NCBI RefSeq assembly: GCF_025561425.1
Contig: NZ_CP094824.1
Coordinates: forward strand, 2,046,001 to 2,110,000
Source: Mammaliicoccus sciuri
GTDB taxonomy: Bacteria; Bacillota; Bacilli; Staphylococcales; Staphylococcaceae
Length of the DNA: 64,000 bases
Direction: 5' to 3'
Below, in pieces: positions 49,327-59,253 of this stretch. A program made the position numbers and the translations under genes. The stretch's first letter is position 1. Every line of letters begins with the position of its first letter. The notes below the pieces were generated by a model. It had not been told where the DNA came from, searched no databases, and worked only from the letters and a program-made list of their open reading frames with translations.

Positions 49327-50244
49327 TTATAGTATCCCTACTTGGAATAGTAGTATATATATCCATGCCACACTCATGATTCCAATCATCGCTAATAAAC
49401 TTGTAGGTCTTTTTTCTTTTTGTATGACTGAATCATCAACTTCTTTATTACGTTGTTGTTGGATTTTAATACGTTTATATTCTAATTGTTCTTGTTTCGA
49501 TTTCTTTTTTACTTTCTGAATGAGATTAACGTACCTGGCCACGATATCATTGACTTCACCATATGCAACCATCTCACCGTAATGTATCCAAATCGCTTTT
49601 TTACACATTTTTTTAATTTGTCCTGCTGAATGAGATACAAAAAATATTGTTTTTCCTTGTTCTTGTAAATCATGCATTTTATCTATACATTTATTCGAAA
49701 AGGTTTCATCGCCTACTGACAAAGCTTCATCGACAATAAGTATATCTGGATTTGTATGAATCGCAATTGCAAAGCCTAATCTTGATTTCATACCACTAGA
49801 ATATGATTTTAAAGGTTGATAAATAAATTCATCAAGTTCACTAAACTGAACAATATCATCAAATTTTTCATTTATTTCTCGTTGCGACATACCGTGCATT
49901 AAACATTTATAATGAATATTTTCTTCACCTGTAAATTCAGGATTTAACCCTGTGCCAATCGCAATTAGCGACGGCTTACCATTTGTATATACTGTACCAG
50001 ACGAAGGTTCAACAACACCACCTAGAATATTAGATAAAGTTGATTTACCTGAACCATTCAGTCCAATTATGCCTACAGACGTCCCTTCTTCTACTTCAAA
50101 TGAAATATCATGTAAAGCATAATAAGGTTTAGATTTATAACTTAATCCAAAAGTAAATAAAGATAGCAGCTTATCTTTTCTGTTTACATTTAAGTCGTAA
50201 ACTTTCGAGACATTTTCACATTTTATTTTATAAGTTTTTGTCAT
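49327..50244 (-). CDS. tagH: Teichoic acid exporter ATPase TagH-like
   Basis: 305 residues from ATG 50244 (AGGTGA upstream). ABC ATPase: Walker A GLNGSGKST near 62, signature SYSSGMKSRLGFA, Walker B ILIVDEALSVGD, H-loop FVSHS. A Lys/Glu-rich tail ends in a single membrane segment (LLAMIGIMSVAWIYILLFQV), a shortened version of the TagH C terminus. Pairs with TagG across a glycosyltransferase gene; start overlaps that gene by 17 bases. Confidence 0.9.
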   Translation of the reverse strand: MTKTYKIKCENVSKVYDLNVNRKDKLLSLFTFGLSYKSKPYYALHDISFEVEEGTSVGIIGLNGSGKSTLSNILGGVVEPSSGTVYTNGKPSLIAIGTGLNPEFTGEENIHYKCLMHGMSQREINEKFDDIVQFSELDEFIYQPLKSYSSGMKSRLGFAIAIHTNPDILIVDEALSVGDETFSNKCIDKMHDLQEQGKTIFFVSHSAGQIKKMCKKAIWIHYGEMVAYGEVNDIVARYVNLIQKVKKKSKQEQLEYKRIKIQQQRNKEVDDSVIQKEKRPTSLLAMIGIMSVAWIYILLFQVGIL

Positions 50245-51439
50245 CTCTATCACCTTTTCTTAAAAATGTCATAAGCTTTTCAATATTATCTTCCCAAATG
50301 AGGTGTTCATCACGATATTCACGTGCATTCTTGGCTTTAATGGATAATGCTTGTTCGTCATATTTTAATGATTCAATTTCGTTTACGATTGTATCTATTG
50401 AAGCTTGTCTTCTTGCAAATCCTAGATTGTATTTTTGAATTATGGCTTCAGTTGGACCACTAATATTAGATATAGGAGGTGTTCCAACCCCAATTGCGTC
50501 TACAATTTTTCCAGGCATCACATTCATAAACACATCTGAAGATTCTAAAATGGAAAGTGAAATATGATGTTTGGATATTTCAGTTAAACAAGATGTCCGA
50601 TCCATCGGCTTTTTCACTTGAATATACTTACAATCTCTCACAGTTTTTCTAAACTTGTCAGCTTGGACACCGTAAACAATCGCTGTAACATTGATTTGTT
50701 TACCATTTAAAGCTAAGTATATTGAAATAAGTTTATCTACATCTTGGGCATATCCAATATTTCCTGTATAAATAACACTAAAATCATTATATTTTTCTTC
50801 AGTTATCAGTTCATTTCTTGAAATGCCATTTGGTAAATAAAATATGGGCACTTTTCGCTGTAATCGCTTCTGAATATGTGACCTAAATGCTTCATTATTA
50901 ATGACAATTTTATCTGCAGAATTATACATTTTCTTCTCTAAAAATTTTAATAGTGGCATAAATAAACTTATGTTAATATGCTTTAATCCATTTACACTGT
51001 CTGGCCATAAATCTCTAATTTCTAACACATATGTCGGATGTTTCGCACTTTTAAAAAATAACGTCGCCCAAGCTAAAAATATATTAGGACTAGAAACATA
51101 TACAATATCATAATCGTCATTGTGCATTTTCAAGAAGACTCTTAATCTAACATATTGTTCTATATAATAGACTAACCTCATGATAAAATTACTATTTTGC
51201 TTATTGCCATGCATCTTCATTCGAATAATTTTCTTCTTTTCTAATTTATTTAAAGATGCATCTGTAAAATAAGATTGATCTTCAAATAAACTTTGGTTAG
51301 GATATGTTGGCTCGGTTGTTAACATTGTTGGGTCTGAACCACTTGAACGAAAAGCTTTGAACATCATTTTCATTCGATTTGCGGCAGAACCAAGTTCTGG
51401 ATAAAAGTTTTGTGAAATCATTAATAATTTCTTTGTCAT
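50228..51439 (-). CDS. Glycosyltransferase family 4 (WbuB-like)
   Basis: 403 residues. MISQNFYPELGSAANRMKMMFKAF is the N-terminal glycine-poor acceptor domain of WbuB-type enzymes; VLEIRDLWPDSVNGL, FYLPNGISR and IYTGNIGYAQDVDKLI follow, and VMPGKIVDAIGVGTPPISN is the donor-site motif. Lies between tagG and tagH, so it acts on the exported polymer. Confidence 0.87.
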   Translation of the reverse strand: MTKKLLMISQNFYPELGSAANRMKMMFKAFRSSGSDPTMLTTEPTYPNQSLFEDQSYFTDASLNKLEKKKIIRMKMHGNKQNSNFIMRLVYYIEQYVRLRVFLKMHNDDYDIVYVSSPNIFLAWATLFFKSAKHPTYVLEIRDLWPDSVNGLKHINISLFMPLLKFLEKKMYNSADKIVINNEAFRSHIQKRLQRKVPIFYLPNGISRNELITEEKYNDFSVIYTGNIGYAQDVDKLISIYLALNGKQINVTAIVYGVQADKFRKTVRDCKYIQVKKPMDRTSCLTEISKHHISLSILESSDVFMNVMPGKIVDAIGVGTPPISNISGPTEAIIQKYNLGFARRQASIDTIVNEIESLKYDEQALSIKAKNAREYRDEHLIWEDNIEKLMTFLRKGDRDDKNL

Positions 51440-51451
51440 ATTATGAACACC

Positions 51452-52264
51452 CTATAAGTAGTCTAGTAATTTCCGTTTAAACCTTGAATGAACCAATGAA
51501 CCTATTAATAATAATATAATTGTTAAAAGCCAAAAATATAAATGATCATGCCATTGCCCGTACACAGAGACATTATCATGCACAAACGCCGTACGATAAA
51601 CACCTACTAAATATGCAAATGGATTTAGACTTGCTAACCTTTGTAAAATACCATGTGCTTCTTCCATCGCCCAAAAGATAGGTGTCATAAAGAATAACAT
51701 TCTTATAACATTTTGTAGTAAATTTTTAGTATCGCGAATAACAATAATTAATGTACTCATAATTAATGAGATACCAAAAATAATTGCATAAGATGCGACT
51801 AAAAAGTATATAAACCAAAAGTAGTGCCACCAAGGTACATAGCCATTAATGACAGATATGACAAATAAAATGGCTGATGTAATCATTAAATTAATCATAT
51901 TATTTGTTAACGCTATAGAAATAAATATTGAAGATGGGAACTTCATTTTTGATAAGAGTCCTACATTGCCTTGAATAGCAGATGCACCTGTATTGATCCC
52001 TTGTGATATAAACAACCAAGGAAACAAACCTGAAATAAGATGTACTAAAAATGGTACGCCTACTACTTGTGCACTCGCATCTCCTCTTAACCCTAAACCA
52101 AACACAAGATAATATACAGCAACTTGTAAGATGGGTTGTAATATATTCCAAAATACACCAAGATAATGATTGGCATATTGACTTTTCATATTATAAATTG
52201 CAAGTTTAAAAATTTTAGGTAAATTATTAAATTGTTCTTTTAAGATATCAATAAGTATCTTCAT
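51452..52264 (-). CDS. tagG: Teichoic acid exporter permease TagG-like
   Basis: 270 residues, ABC-2 type permease with six hydrophobic segments. The cytoplasmic start NLPKIFKLAIYNMKSQYANHYLGVFWNILQP is the TagG signature. Forms the channel with TagH for a lipid-linked wall polymer. Thirteen bases separate it from the next gene. Confidence 0.92.
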   Translation of the reverse strand: MKILIDILKEQFNNLPKIFKLAIYNMKSQYANHYLGVFWNILQPILQVAVYYLVFGLGLRGDASAQVVGVPFLVHLISGLFPWLFISQGINTGASAIQGNVGLLSKMKFPSSIFISIALTNNMINLMITSAILFVISVINGYVPWWHYFWFIYFLVASYAIIFGISLIMSTLIIVIRDTKNLLQNVIRMLFFMTPIFWAMEEAHGILQRLASLNPFAYLVGVYRTAFVHDNVSVYGQWHDHLYFWLLTIILLLIGSLVHSRFKRKLLDYL

Positions 52265-52285
52265 ATATAACGACCTACTTGATTT

Positions 52286-54115
52286 TTATTTTTCAATAAG
52301 TTCAAATTGTGAAGCACTGATCCAAGATTCTTTTTCAAAACTTTTACTTGCGTAGACAGAAATTGAAATTGATGATTGTGGTTCTATCGTCAATTCAAAA
52401 TTGTTTTTACTCAAATCTACTAAGTCAATTGACTCACTTTCTATATCAAAGTACACCGTATCTCTGCCTTTTTTATTTTGATAAAATGTTCTCAACTCAA
52501 GTGTAATCGTGTTATCCTGCGTATTCGTTAATATCATTTTCTTTTGATTTTCATTACTAAATTTAGGTGTTAATGCACGAAATAACTTTTTTTCATTTTG
52601 AATAACTTGATAGAAATCTTCAGTTTGAATCATAATATTCGCCAAACTTTCTACTTGCTCATTAGTGTCTTCTTCTAATTGAGTTATTCTATCCTCTAAT
52701 GTATTCATGTCATTGATTTGAAAATAATTTAAAATTGGCCAATGATGTTTAATCATCAATTTATGTAACATTTGATTCTGCTTATCTTCCTGATTAATAC
52801 TCATAAATTCAAATAAGATATGCCTCGTATTGATTAAGCTAAACACATCTAAATAATCATCACTTTCTTGAACAATACAGCTATGCCAACCGTTCATTCT
52901 AGATTCGTAATACAACGTTTCATAAGGATGATAACCTAATTCAATCGTCTTATAGAGATCATTTCTTTTAACAAATTCTAGTAAATAATCGTGAGATAAT
53001 TGATCCACTTGAAAATCTTTAGCCCATTTTTTGATTACATTTTCATACGGTAAAAATGAGTCTGTTCGTTGTATCCGCTTCGGAATAATACTTTTAGCAA
53101 GTTCAAAAATAGTAGATTTTAAATGTATACAATGATTAAACGACTTACTCTCATGATAATAATTGATTAAATGAATACTATGATGTGTTTCATATAACTG
53201 ATATCTATCAATCAAATTTGAATTGACTGCTAGTTGATCCATATTAAATAACGTATGCTTTAAATTTAAATTGTATGCTAACTTTTGAGAAATATATTCA
53301 TCTATACGATAAATATGAGCAGCTTGTTTATGTTCTAATTCACCTATATTTTTTGTATAAGTAAAGAAATTCACATCATTGATATGTTCTTTAATATAAG
53401 ATAAGGATACTTTAGAATCATGACCAGCTGTGATAGAACAAATCACTTTTTGATTAAATTGAAATAAATATTCAACCGCTGCTTCAATTTCATCATTAAC
53501 AATATCATATACTTCTTCTGCTGATTTCTTAACACATGGCTTGATAGGATAAATTCTTTTAATTGTATGGTCAGTTATATTGAATCTTGTATTAGCATTG
53601 AATTTATAAACATCTTTATATTTACTATAGTCTAAAAATCCATATGACTTATGCGCGATTCTTTCACAAGTCTTATCAAAACATAACTTTACGAGTTGAT
53701 TTACTAATTCTGAATGACTAGCATATAAATCATGAGATGCATGATAATACAATGATAAAAATGACGTTGCATCATTATATAGTAGCAAACGTCCATTATA
53801 CTCTATCAACATAATATACCTACCATTATAAAAACTCATCTCTTCAAGAAAATCATAAGAATCTATTTCGTGAGATAATAATTGGGCGCATATTTCAGGA
53901 TATTTTAAATCGACATGTTTAGTATGCACAAAATGACCTAATATGACTACTTTGATGTCATTCTTTGTATACTCATAAGCACTTAAATCATTTGAAAAAT
54001 AAATCGTAAAGTCAGTGAATTGAACATATTGACGATAGTTTTGATCTTCAATTGAAATTTGTCGAGGAACGATCATATATGCTTTGTTAAATTTTATGAA
54101 CGTATTATCCATCAT
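52286..54115 (-). CDS. Asparagine-synthetase-like protein in polymer locus
   Basis: 609 residues from ATG 54115 (GGGGG five bases upstream; 54112 also possible). Residues about 85-140 (FYNGRYIMLIEYNGRLLLYNDATSFLSLYYHAS, then ASHSEL) resemble the class-II glutaminase fold of asparagine synthetases, but there is no N-terminal catalytic Cys. A PP-loop TAGHDS (229-234, for the usual SGGxDS) should bind ATP. C-terminal 100 residues are beta-rich and unassigned. It may adenylate a carboxylate and join an amine, perhaps on a uronic acid of the polymer (see WecC-like gene). Function is inference; such proteins occur in surface-polysaccharide loci. Confidence 0.7.
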   Translation of the reverse strand: MMDNTFIKFNKAYMIVPRQISIEDQNYRQYVQFTDFTIYFSNDLSAYEYTKNDIKVVILGHFVHTKHVDLKYPEICAQLLSHEIDSYDFLEEMSFYNGRYIMLIEYNGRLLLYNDATSFLSLYYHASHDLYASHSELVNQLVKLCFDKTCERIAHKSYGFLDYSKYKDVYKFNANTRFNITDHTIKRIYPIKPCVKKSAEEVYDIVNDEIEAAVEYLFQFNQKVICSITAGHDSKVSLSYIKEHINDVNFFTYTKNIGELEHKQAAHIYRIDEYISQKLAYNLNLKHTLFNMDQLAVNSNLIDRYQLYETHHSIHLINYYHESKSFNHCIHLKSTIFELAKSIIPKRIQRTDSFLPYENVIKKWAKDFQVDQLSHDYLLEFVKRNDLYKTIELGYHPYETLYYESRMNGWHSCIVQESDDYLDVFSLINTRHILFEFMSINQEDKQNQMLHKLMIKHHWPILNYFQINDMNTLEDRITQLEEDTNEQVESLANIMIQTEDFYQVIQNEKKLFRALTPKFSNENQKKMILTNTQDNTITLELRTFYQNKKGRDTVYFDIESESIDLVDLSKNNFELTIEPQSSISISVYASKSFEKESWISASQFELIEK

Positions 54116-54142
54116 ACACACCCCCTTATATTAATCACGCAA

Positions 54143-56776
54143 TTATTGCTGAACCTCTTGCTTTAAATGTTCAACATATTGATTTAAATCATGGTCTTCT
54201 GGACGTTTATATTGATCATACAAACTATATATTTCTAAAAATCGTTCTACCGCTTCTTTTCTTTCTTCCGGTTTTACTTTTTCTAATCTTGGCAAATACC
54301 AGCCTTTAACGTAAAAATTAAATCTATGTTCTAAGTAGGATGTTAGTAATCCATGTTTTTCGTAAAATGGAATTCTTTCAATTTCTAATGTGTAATATTT
54401 ATCAAATAGTTTCTTAGAAATTGAATTTGTAACTGAACCAGACACAGCTGCGTAATACATATGAATAACATCTGTTACAGCTTGTACTTTTTTAGAATGA
54501 ATCATTAATTCTTGGAAGAATAACGTATCTTGGCCAGCAGCACCTTCAATCATTCGAATATGATTATCTTTAATAATTTGTGATTTAATGATTAAAGCTT
54601 GAATACTTTGAGCACGGAGACCACATTTTTTCATATATTTTTTAGGGTCTTCGATTAATAATTTTCCGTCGTTATACTTCATCACTGTGCCCGCATAATT
54701 AAACAGTGCTCTGCGCTTGTTATCTTCTTTAATAATATTACCGACAACCATATCGACATCTTTATTCGATTCTATTTCTTCTAATAATGTTGCATAACCA
54801 TCACCAGTCGCTTCGTTATCAGGATCTAAATAAGTAATATAATCTGTAGAGGCAAGTTCAGCACCTTTATTTCTAGGTCTTGAAGCACTACCTGATCCTT
54901 CTTCATATGCATAATAAACGATATCTGGGTATCGTCTTCTTAATCGATTAATAATAGATATCGTTTCAGAATCCGTACTACCATCATTTACGAATATAAT
55001 TTCCATATCTTTAAATATTGAAGATCTTCTTAAACTTCTCATACACTTGTCTTCTAAATAAGTACCATTATTATGAATTGGAATAATAACACTTAATTTT
55101 TTCTTGCGGTTATTTTGACCATATAAAGATGCGTCATAAATTTCTGATTGATCTAAATTATAGCCATTTTGCGACTGTGTAATATTCAATTGATGATCGA
55201 ATATATTTTTATGATACATTGTTACATATTTATCTTGAGCTTTTTCAATAAATTGATGTGCTTCATGTTGTTTATCTTTCGTAACAAAATCAACATCTAC
55301 ATATTTAAATGCTGTTAATAAATCTTCTAAATAATACTCTTCATATTCAATTGAATCTTTCATGTAAGTTATAAAATTATATTGTGATACATCTTCTACT
55401 GTATCTTGAGCTTCTATAACATCAAACTGAACATGTAATTGTCGATATAGAATATCTTTCATTTTATCGGTTAATGCATCAACAACTACGAGTATTTGTG
55501 ATTCTTTTTGAGTCGGTTCAATGCCAATATATGATAGAACTTCATCTAAGCGATGATACGTTGTACAATTTCTCATCACACTACGTATACTTTTAGCCTG
55601 CATATCTTCTATTTCATATTCTTGATATTGATTCATGATTGGTGCCACATCAGTTTTATGATTAATCATAAATACATTTGGAAACTGATTATTAACACCT
55701 ACTGAATAGTTAGATAAGATTAAATTCCCAAAAGCTTGTAACTCAAATATTCTATTAGCAAACATCGTTTCTGAATATTTTACTGAATTGACATTTATTG
55801 CCCATCTATATACTTTATGCAGTTTCATAAGTTCTTCATGATCAATTGGCATTGTTAAGTATGGGATATATTTCATTGGGAATTGATATCGTCTTCTTCT
55901 TAACGGTAAGTTTCTATCGACAATTGTTAAGTCATTTTCATTATTGATTAATTCATCAAAGATTCTTGCAGATTCTTGGTTTCTAACAGGATATTTCTCA
56001 GTCTAACTTCCTGCAAAAATAACATCGTTTTTAAATGATTTATTATATGGATTTCTCGTACCGACTGGATTATGATAATGAGGATTAATACCAAATTGAA
56101 GTACATGTACTTTATCATTTTGACAATACTCTTTATAATCTTCTACTACTTCCGCAGCAGATGTCAGAATAATATCGCATTCTGTCGCGATATTTTTGTA
56201 TAAATGGAAATTGACGGGGTCTTCTTTAGAATAAAAGACTATCGGTATATTGAACTTTTTAGCTTTTTGAATGCCTTCTATGAGCATTCTTCGCTTCTCA
56301 CTATTTACTGAAGCTAACCCTGTCCAACTTCCGTCTATACCTCGCCATGCTGTCGCAACAATTACAACATCCATATCTCGACTTAAATCCGTAAATTCAC
56401 TATCTAAATAAACAATATTCCCTATATCTTTAAATGAGTTATATAAAAATTCATCAGCAATGAGTCCAACTTTGTATTTATTTTTAATAAATACACGTGA
56501 TGTATCAGAATTCACAAGTTTCGATAAATGTTGTTGGTGATTCTGAAGGAAATCTAATTTGGATTCTTCTGCTACTTTTTTATAGTAATTATGATGATTT
56601 GTATGATCTTTAACTTTTTTTAATTTATATAGTCCATACATATAATCTTGTTCAACAATATTTAACACTTCTTCTAATTGTTCAACTTTTGTTTTATCAT
56701 CAAAATTAACTAACGCCTCTTTAGTGGATTCGATATTACTTTTTTGATTGATATTTGTTGGCATATTTGAAGACAT
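54143..56776 (-). pseudogene. Large two-domain glycosyltransferase with in-frame amber stop
   Basis: One 877-codon frame broken by TAG at 56005-56003. The 5' part (257 aa, ATG 56776, AGGAGG made of the previous gene's end) starts with MSSNMPTNINQKS and ends DVIFAGS; after the stop it continues TEKYPVRNQESARIF. In this CgeB-like family FAGSW-x-E-K-Y is usual, so TGG to TAG is the simplest change. The 3' part has the rest of the CgeB-like domain and a GT-A domain (VIIPIHNNGTYLEDK, FVNDGSTDSE, DPDNEATG). ATG 55876 gives a 577-residue product lacking the first domain. Confidence 0.85.
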
Positions 56777-57720
56777 TATGATTTCCTCCTATTTCTCCAA
56801 CTCCAGTATTTCGTTTGAATCTTTCCTAATTTAGAATTTTTTAAATTCAAATATAATCGTTCATACTGATTTTTCTCTTCATTTTTATTTGTTTTTTGTA
56901 ATGAGATATTTTCGTTTATTAAACAAACAATTGCAGATTTTGACTCTTTTCTTTCTTCTTGAAAGTTTGTAATCATATCCAGCTGTTCTAATGTTAATTC
57001 GTTATAGTTTTCATATTGTTTAGCTTCTAAATCTTGAATAATACTTTTATCTTCTAAATCATTTAAACTAATCCAATATTTTTTCTTTTTAATAATGATC
57101 CTTACCGATTCTGCTTTTAAGAACACCATATCGATCAAGACGTTATTGAAATCAAATTGTTCTTCATCCAAAGATAAATCGATTGATTTGTACAATGCAC
57201 TATCTTGATAAAAAACTGCAGATTCTTCTATCGATACTTTTTTATTAATAGGAATTGCTCTATCTATATCTTTCGTAGGCACAAATCCTGTAAATGTTCC
57301 TTTATTAAATACAGCTTCTAACACTTCACCTTGAATTAAATACAATGCTCTAGATGAAAAGTTCTTTTCTTTAAACAACAAATTATAATCAACTTTAAAT
57401 CCTAGCTCTCTATTAATTTGTGGTGTAGAGAAATTACGTAAATCCACTCTTATCGTATCAATAGGTTTCGAAATTAATTTGATAGAATGATTTAATCTTG
57501 TCCATCCTATAATATTCGTACCTCTTACAATTAATCCATATAGTTCACTTTCTATCTCTTTTACAGAAATAACTTTTAATGCTTTATTTAAATAGTCAGA
57601 CGCATAGCCGACTGTAAGTTCATCATCATCTACATCAAATATTTCTTGATTTTCTGGTTCTCTTAAAATAATTTGAAAGCTCAATCCGCTTTGAATAATT
57701 GGACTTTTAACGTCTATCAT
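56776..57720 (-). CDS. GW/SH3-like repeat protein of the polymer locus
   Basis: 314 residues from ATG 57720 (GAGGGG seven bases upstream). No signal peptide or membrane segment. It has repeating beta segments with LIVRGTNIIGWTRLNHSIKLI and similar (ALYLIQGEVLEAVFNKGTFTGFVPTKDI; IIIKKKKYWISLNDL), resembling GW/SH3-type modules that bind teichoic acids. C-terminal 60 residues are a Lys/Glu helix. Coupled to the next gene by TAATG. Possibly a cytoplasmic partner or scaffold of the glycosyltransferase; function not known. Confidence 0.65.
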   Translation of the reverse strand: MIDVKSPIIQSGLSFQIILREPENQEIFDVDDDELTVGYASDYLNKALKVISVKEIESELYGLIVRGTNIIGWTRLNHSIKLISKPIDTIRVDLRNFSTPQINRELGFKVDYNLLFKEKNFSSRALYLIQGEVLEAVFNKGTFTGFVPTKDIDRAIPINKKVSIEESAVFYQDSALYKSIDLSLDEEQFDFNNVLIDMVFLKAESVRIIIKKKKYWISLNDLEDKSIIQDLEAKQYENYNELTLEQLDMITNFQEERKESKSAIVCLINENISLQKTNKNEEKNQYERLYLNLKNSKLGKIQTKYWSWRNRRKS

Positions 57721-57738
57721 ATGAAGACCCCTCAATCT

Positions 57739-59022
57739 TTACTTATTAAATGAAAGTGCAATATCTTTTCCGAAAGTATATAAATTACCGTAGTTGTAAT
57801 ATTTAACTTGTTCAAATTGTGATTGAACAACATTTTTCGTATCGAAAATGACTTTCTCTTTCATACCTTCAAAATCTTGATCTACTAAATTTTTGAATTC
57901 TGAATGGTCACTCAAAATTAATACAAGAGATGCGTCTTTAACGGCTTTTTGAATATCTTTTTGGACAAAGCCTAGCTCAACATGTGGATCATATGCTTCT
58001 ACTTGAATATCATTTTCTTTTCTCAAATCATTATATATATCAAATGCTGGTGATTCTCTGACATCGTCTACATCACCTTTATAAGTTAATCCAAATACAA
58101 CAACCTTATGACCATTTAAAGTTTCTAAAATTTTCTTAGACTCATTAATGACATATTGAGGCATTGAACGATTAATACGTCTACCTTCTTGAATGAGATT
58201 CGTCGTTTCTGGATCTTTTGCGATAATAAAGTATGGATCAACTGCTAAACAGTGACCACCAACGCCTGGACCTGGTAAGTGAATATTCACACGTGGATGT
58301 TTGTTCGCCATCTTGATAACTTCTAATACGTTAATATCTAAATGATTACATACCATCGCAAGTTCATTTGCTAGTGCAATATTCAAGTCACGGTAAGTAT
58401 TTTCCATTAACTTACTCATTTCTGCTGTCTTAGCATTTGTTTCAATCATTTCACCTTGTACAAATGTTCCATATACACGTTTACCCGCTTCAACACATGC
58501 TGGCGTTATACCACCAATTATTCGATTGTTATGAATAAGTTCATGTAATATTTTTCCTGGTAATACTCTTTCAGGGCAATGTACTAAGAATATATCTTTA
58601 CCAATTTCAAATCCTTGGCTTTCAAGATACGGTTTAACATGATCATCCATTGTTCTTGGTGCTATCGTAGATTCTACAATGACCGTATTACCTTTTTCTA
58701 AAAATGGTACGATAGATTCAACTGCCCCCATTACTAACGAAATATCACATGATTCATATTGATCATCATTATTTGGAGTTGGAACTGCAATGATAAATGC
58801 ATCTGCTTTTTCAGGTTGCATACTTGCTTTGAATTTATTTTTAGCTAACACTTCTTCATAAGCTTCTTGTAAGCCAGGCTCTTCAATATGAATTTGACCA
58901 TTATTTAATTTATCTACTGCTTCTTTATTTATATCTACACCTACAACATCTACACCATGTTTCGCAAACATAATTGATGTTGGTAATCCAATGTATCCTA
59001 AACCAATAGTAGTTAATTTCAT
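57739..59022 (-). CDS. wecC: UDP-N-acetyl-D-mannosamine dehydrogenase
   Basis: 427 residues. NAD-binding GLGYIGLPTSIMFA at the start; VPTPNNDDQYESCD; STIAPRTMDD; SKLMENTYRDLNIALANE with catalytic Lys; and GPGVGGHCLAVDPYFI with the catalytic Cys. Oxidises UDP-ManNAc to UDP-ManNAcA (as staphylococcal Cap5O/MnaB). The matching 2-epimerase is outside the window. Shows that the polymer likely contains an acidic sugar. Confidence 0.92.
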   Translation of the reverse strand: MKLTTIGLGYIGLPTSIMFAKHGVDVVGVDINKEAVDKLNNGQIHIEEPGLQEAYEEVLAKNKFKASMQPEKADAFIIAVPTPNNDDQYESCDISLVMGAVESIVPFLEKGNTVIVESTIAPRTMDDHVKPYLESQGFEIGKDIFLVHCPERVLPGKILHELIHNNRIIGGITPACVEAGKRVYGTFVQGEMIETNAKTAEMSKLMENTYRDLNIALANELAMVCNHLDINVLEVIKMANKHPRVNIHLPGPGVGGHCLAVDPYFIIAKDPETTNLIQEGRRINRSMPQYVINESKKILETLNGHKVVVFGLTYKGDVDDVRESPAFDIYNDLRKENDIQVEAYDPHVELGFVQKDIQKAVKDASLVLILSDHSEFKNLVDQDFEGMKEKVIFDTKNVVQSQFEQVKYYNYGNLYTFGKDIALSFNK

Positions 59023-59182
59023 ATTATATCCATCCTTTAATAATTAATTGTTAAGCTATTACTTTCGTAATGTTAAATATATTGTAACTTCTATGAATAC
59101 AATAAACAGGCGTTTAACAGATACTTAAGGAAGGGTTTACACTCTTTTATCATTGTTTAAAATTGCTCAATATTTCGTGTTA

Positions 59183-59228
59183 AAAATAGCCCCTCGCTCA
59201 TATAAAATCATATGAGCGAGGGGCTTTA
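59183..59228 (-). terminator. Terminator between acyltransferase and wecC
   Basis: 16-bp perfect stem (59188-59203 with 59210-59225), GC-rich, then ATTTTTA on the minus strand. Ends the acyltransferase transcript. Confidence 0.93.
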
Positions 59229-59253
59229 TAGATTAATGATTAAGTTCTTTAAA

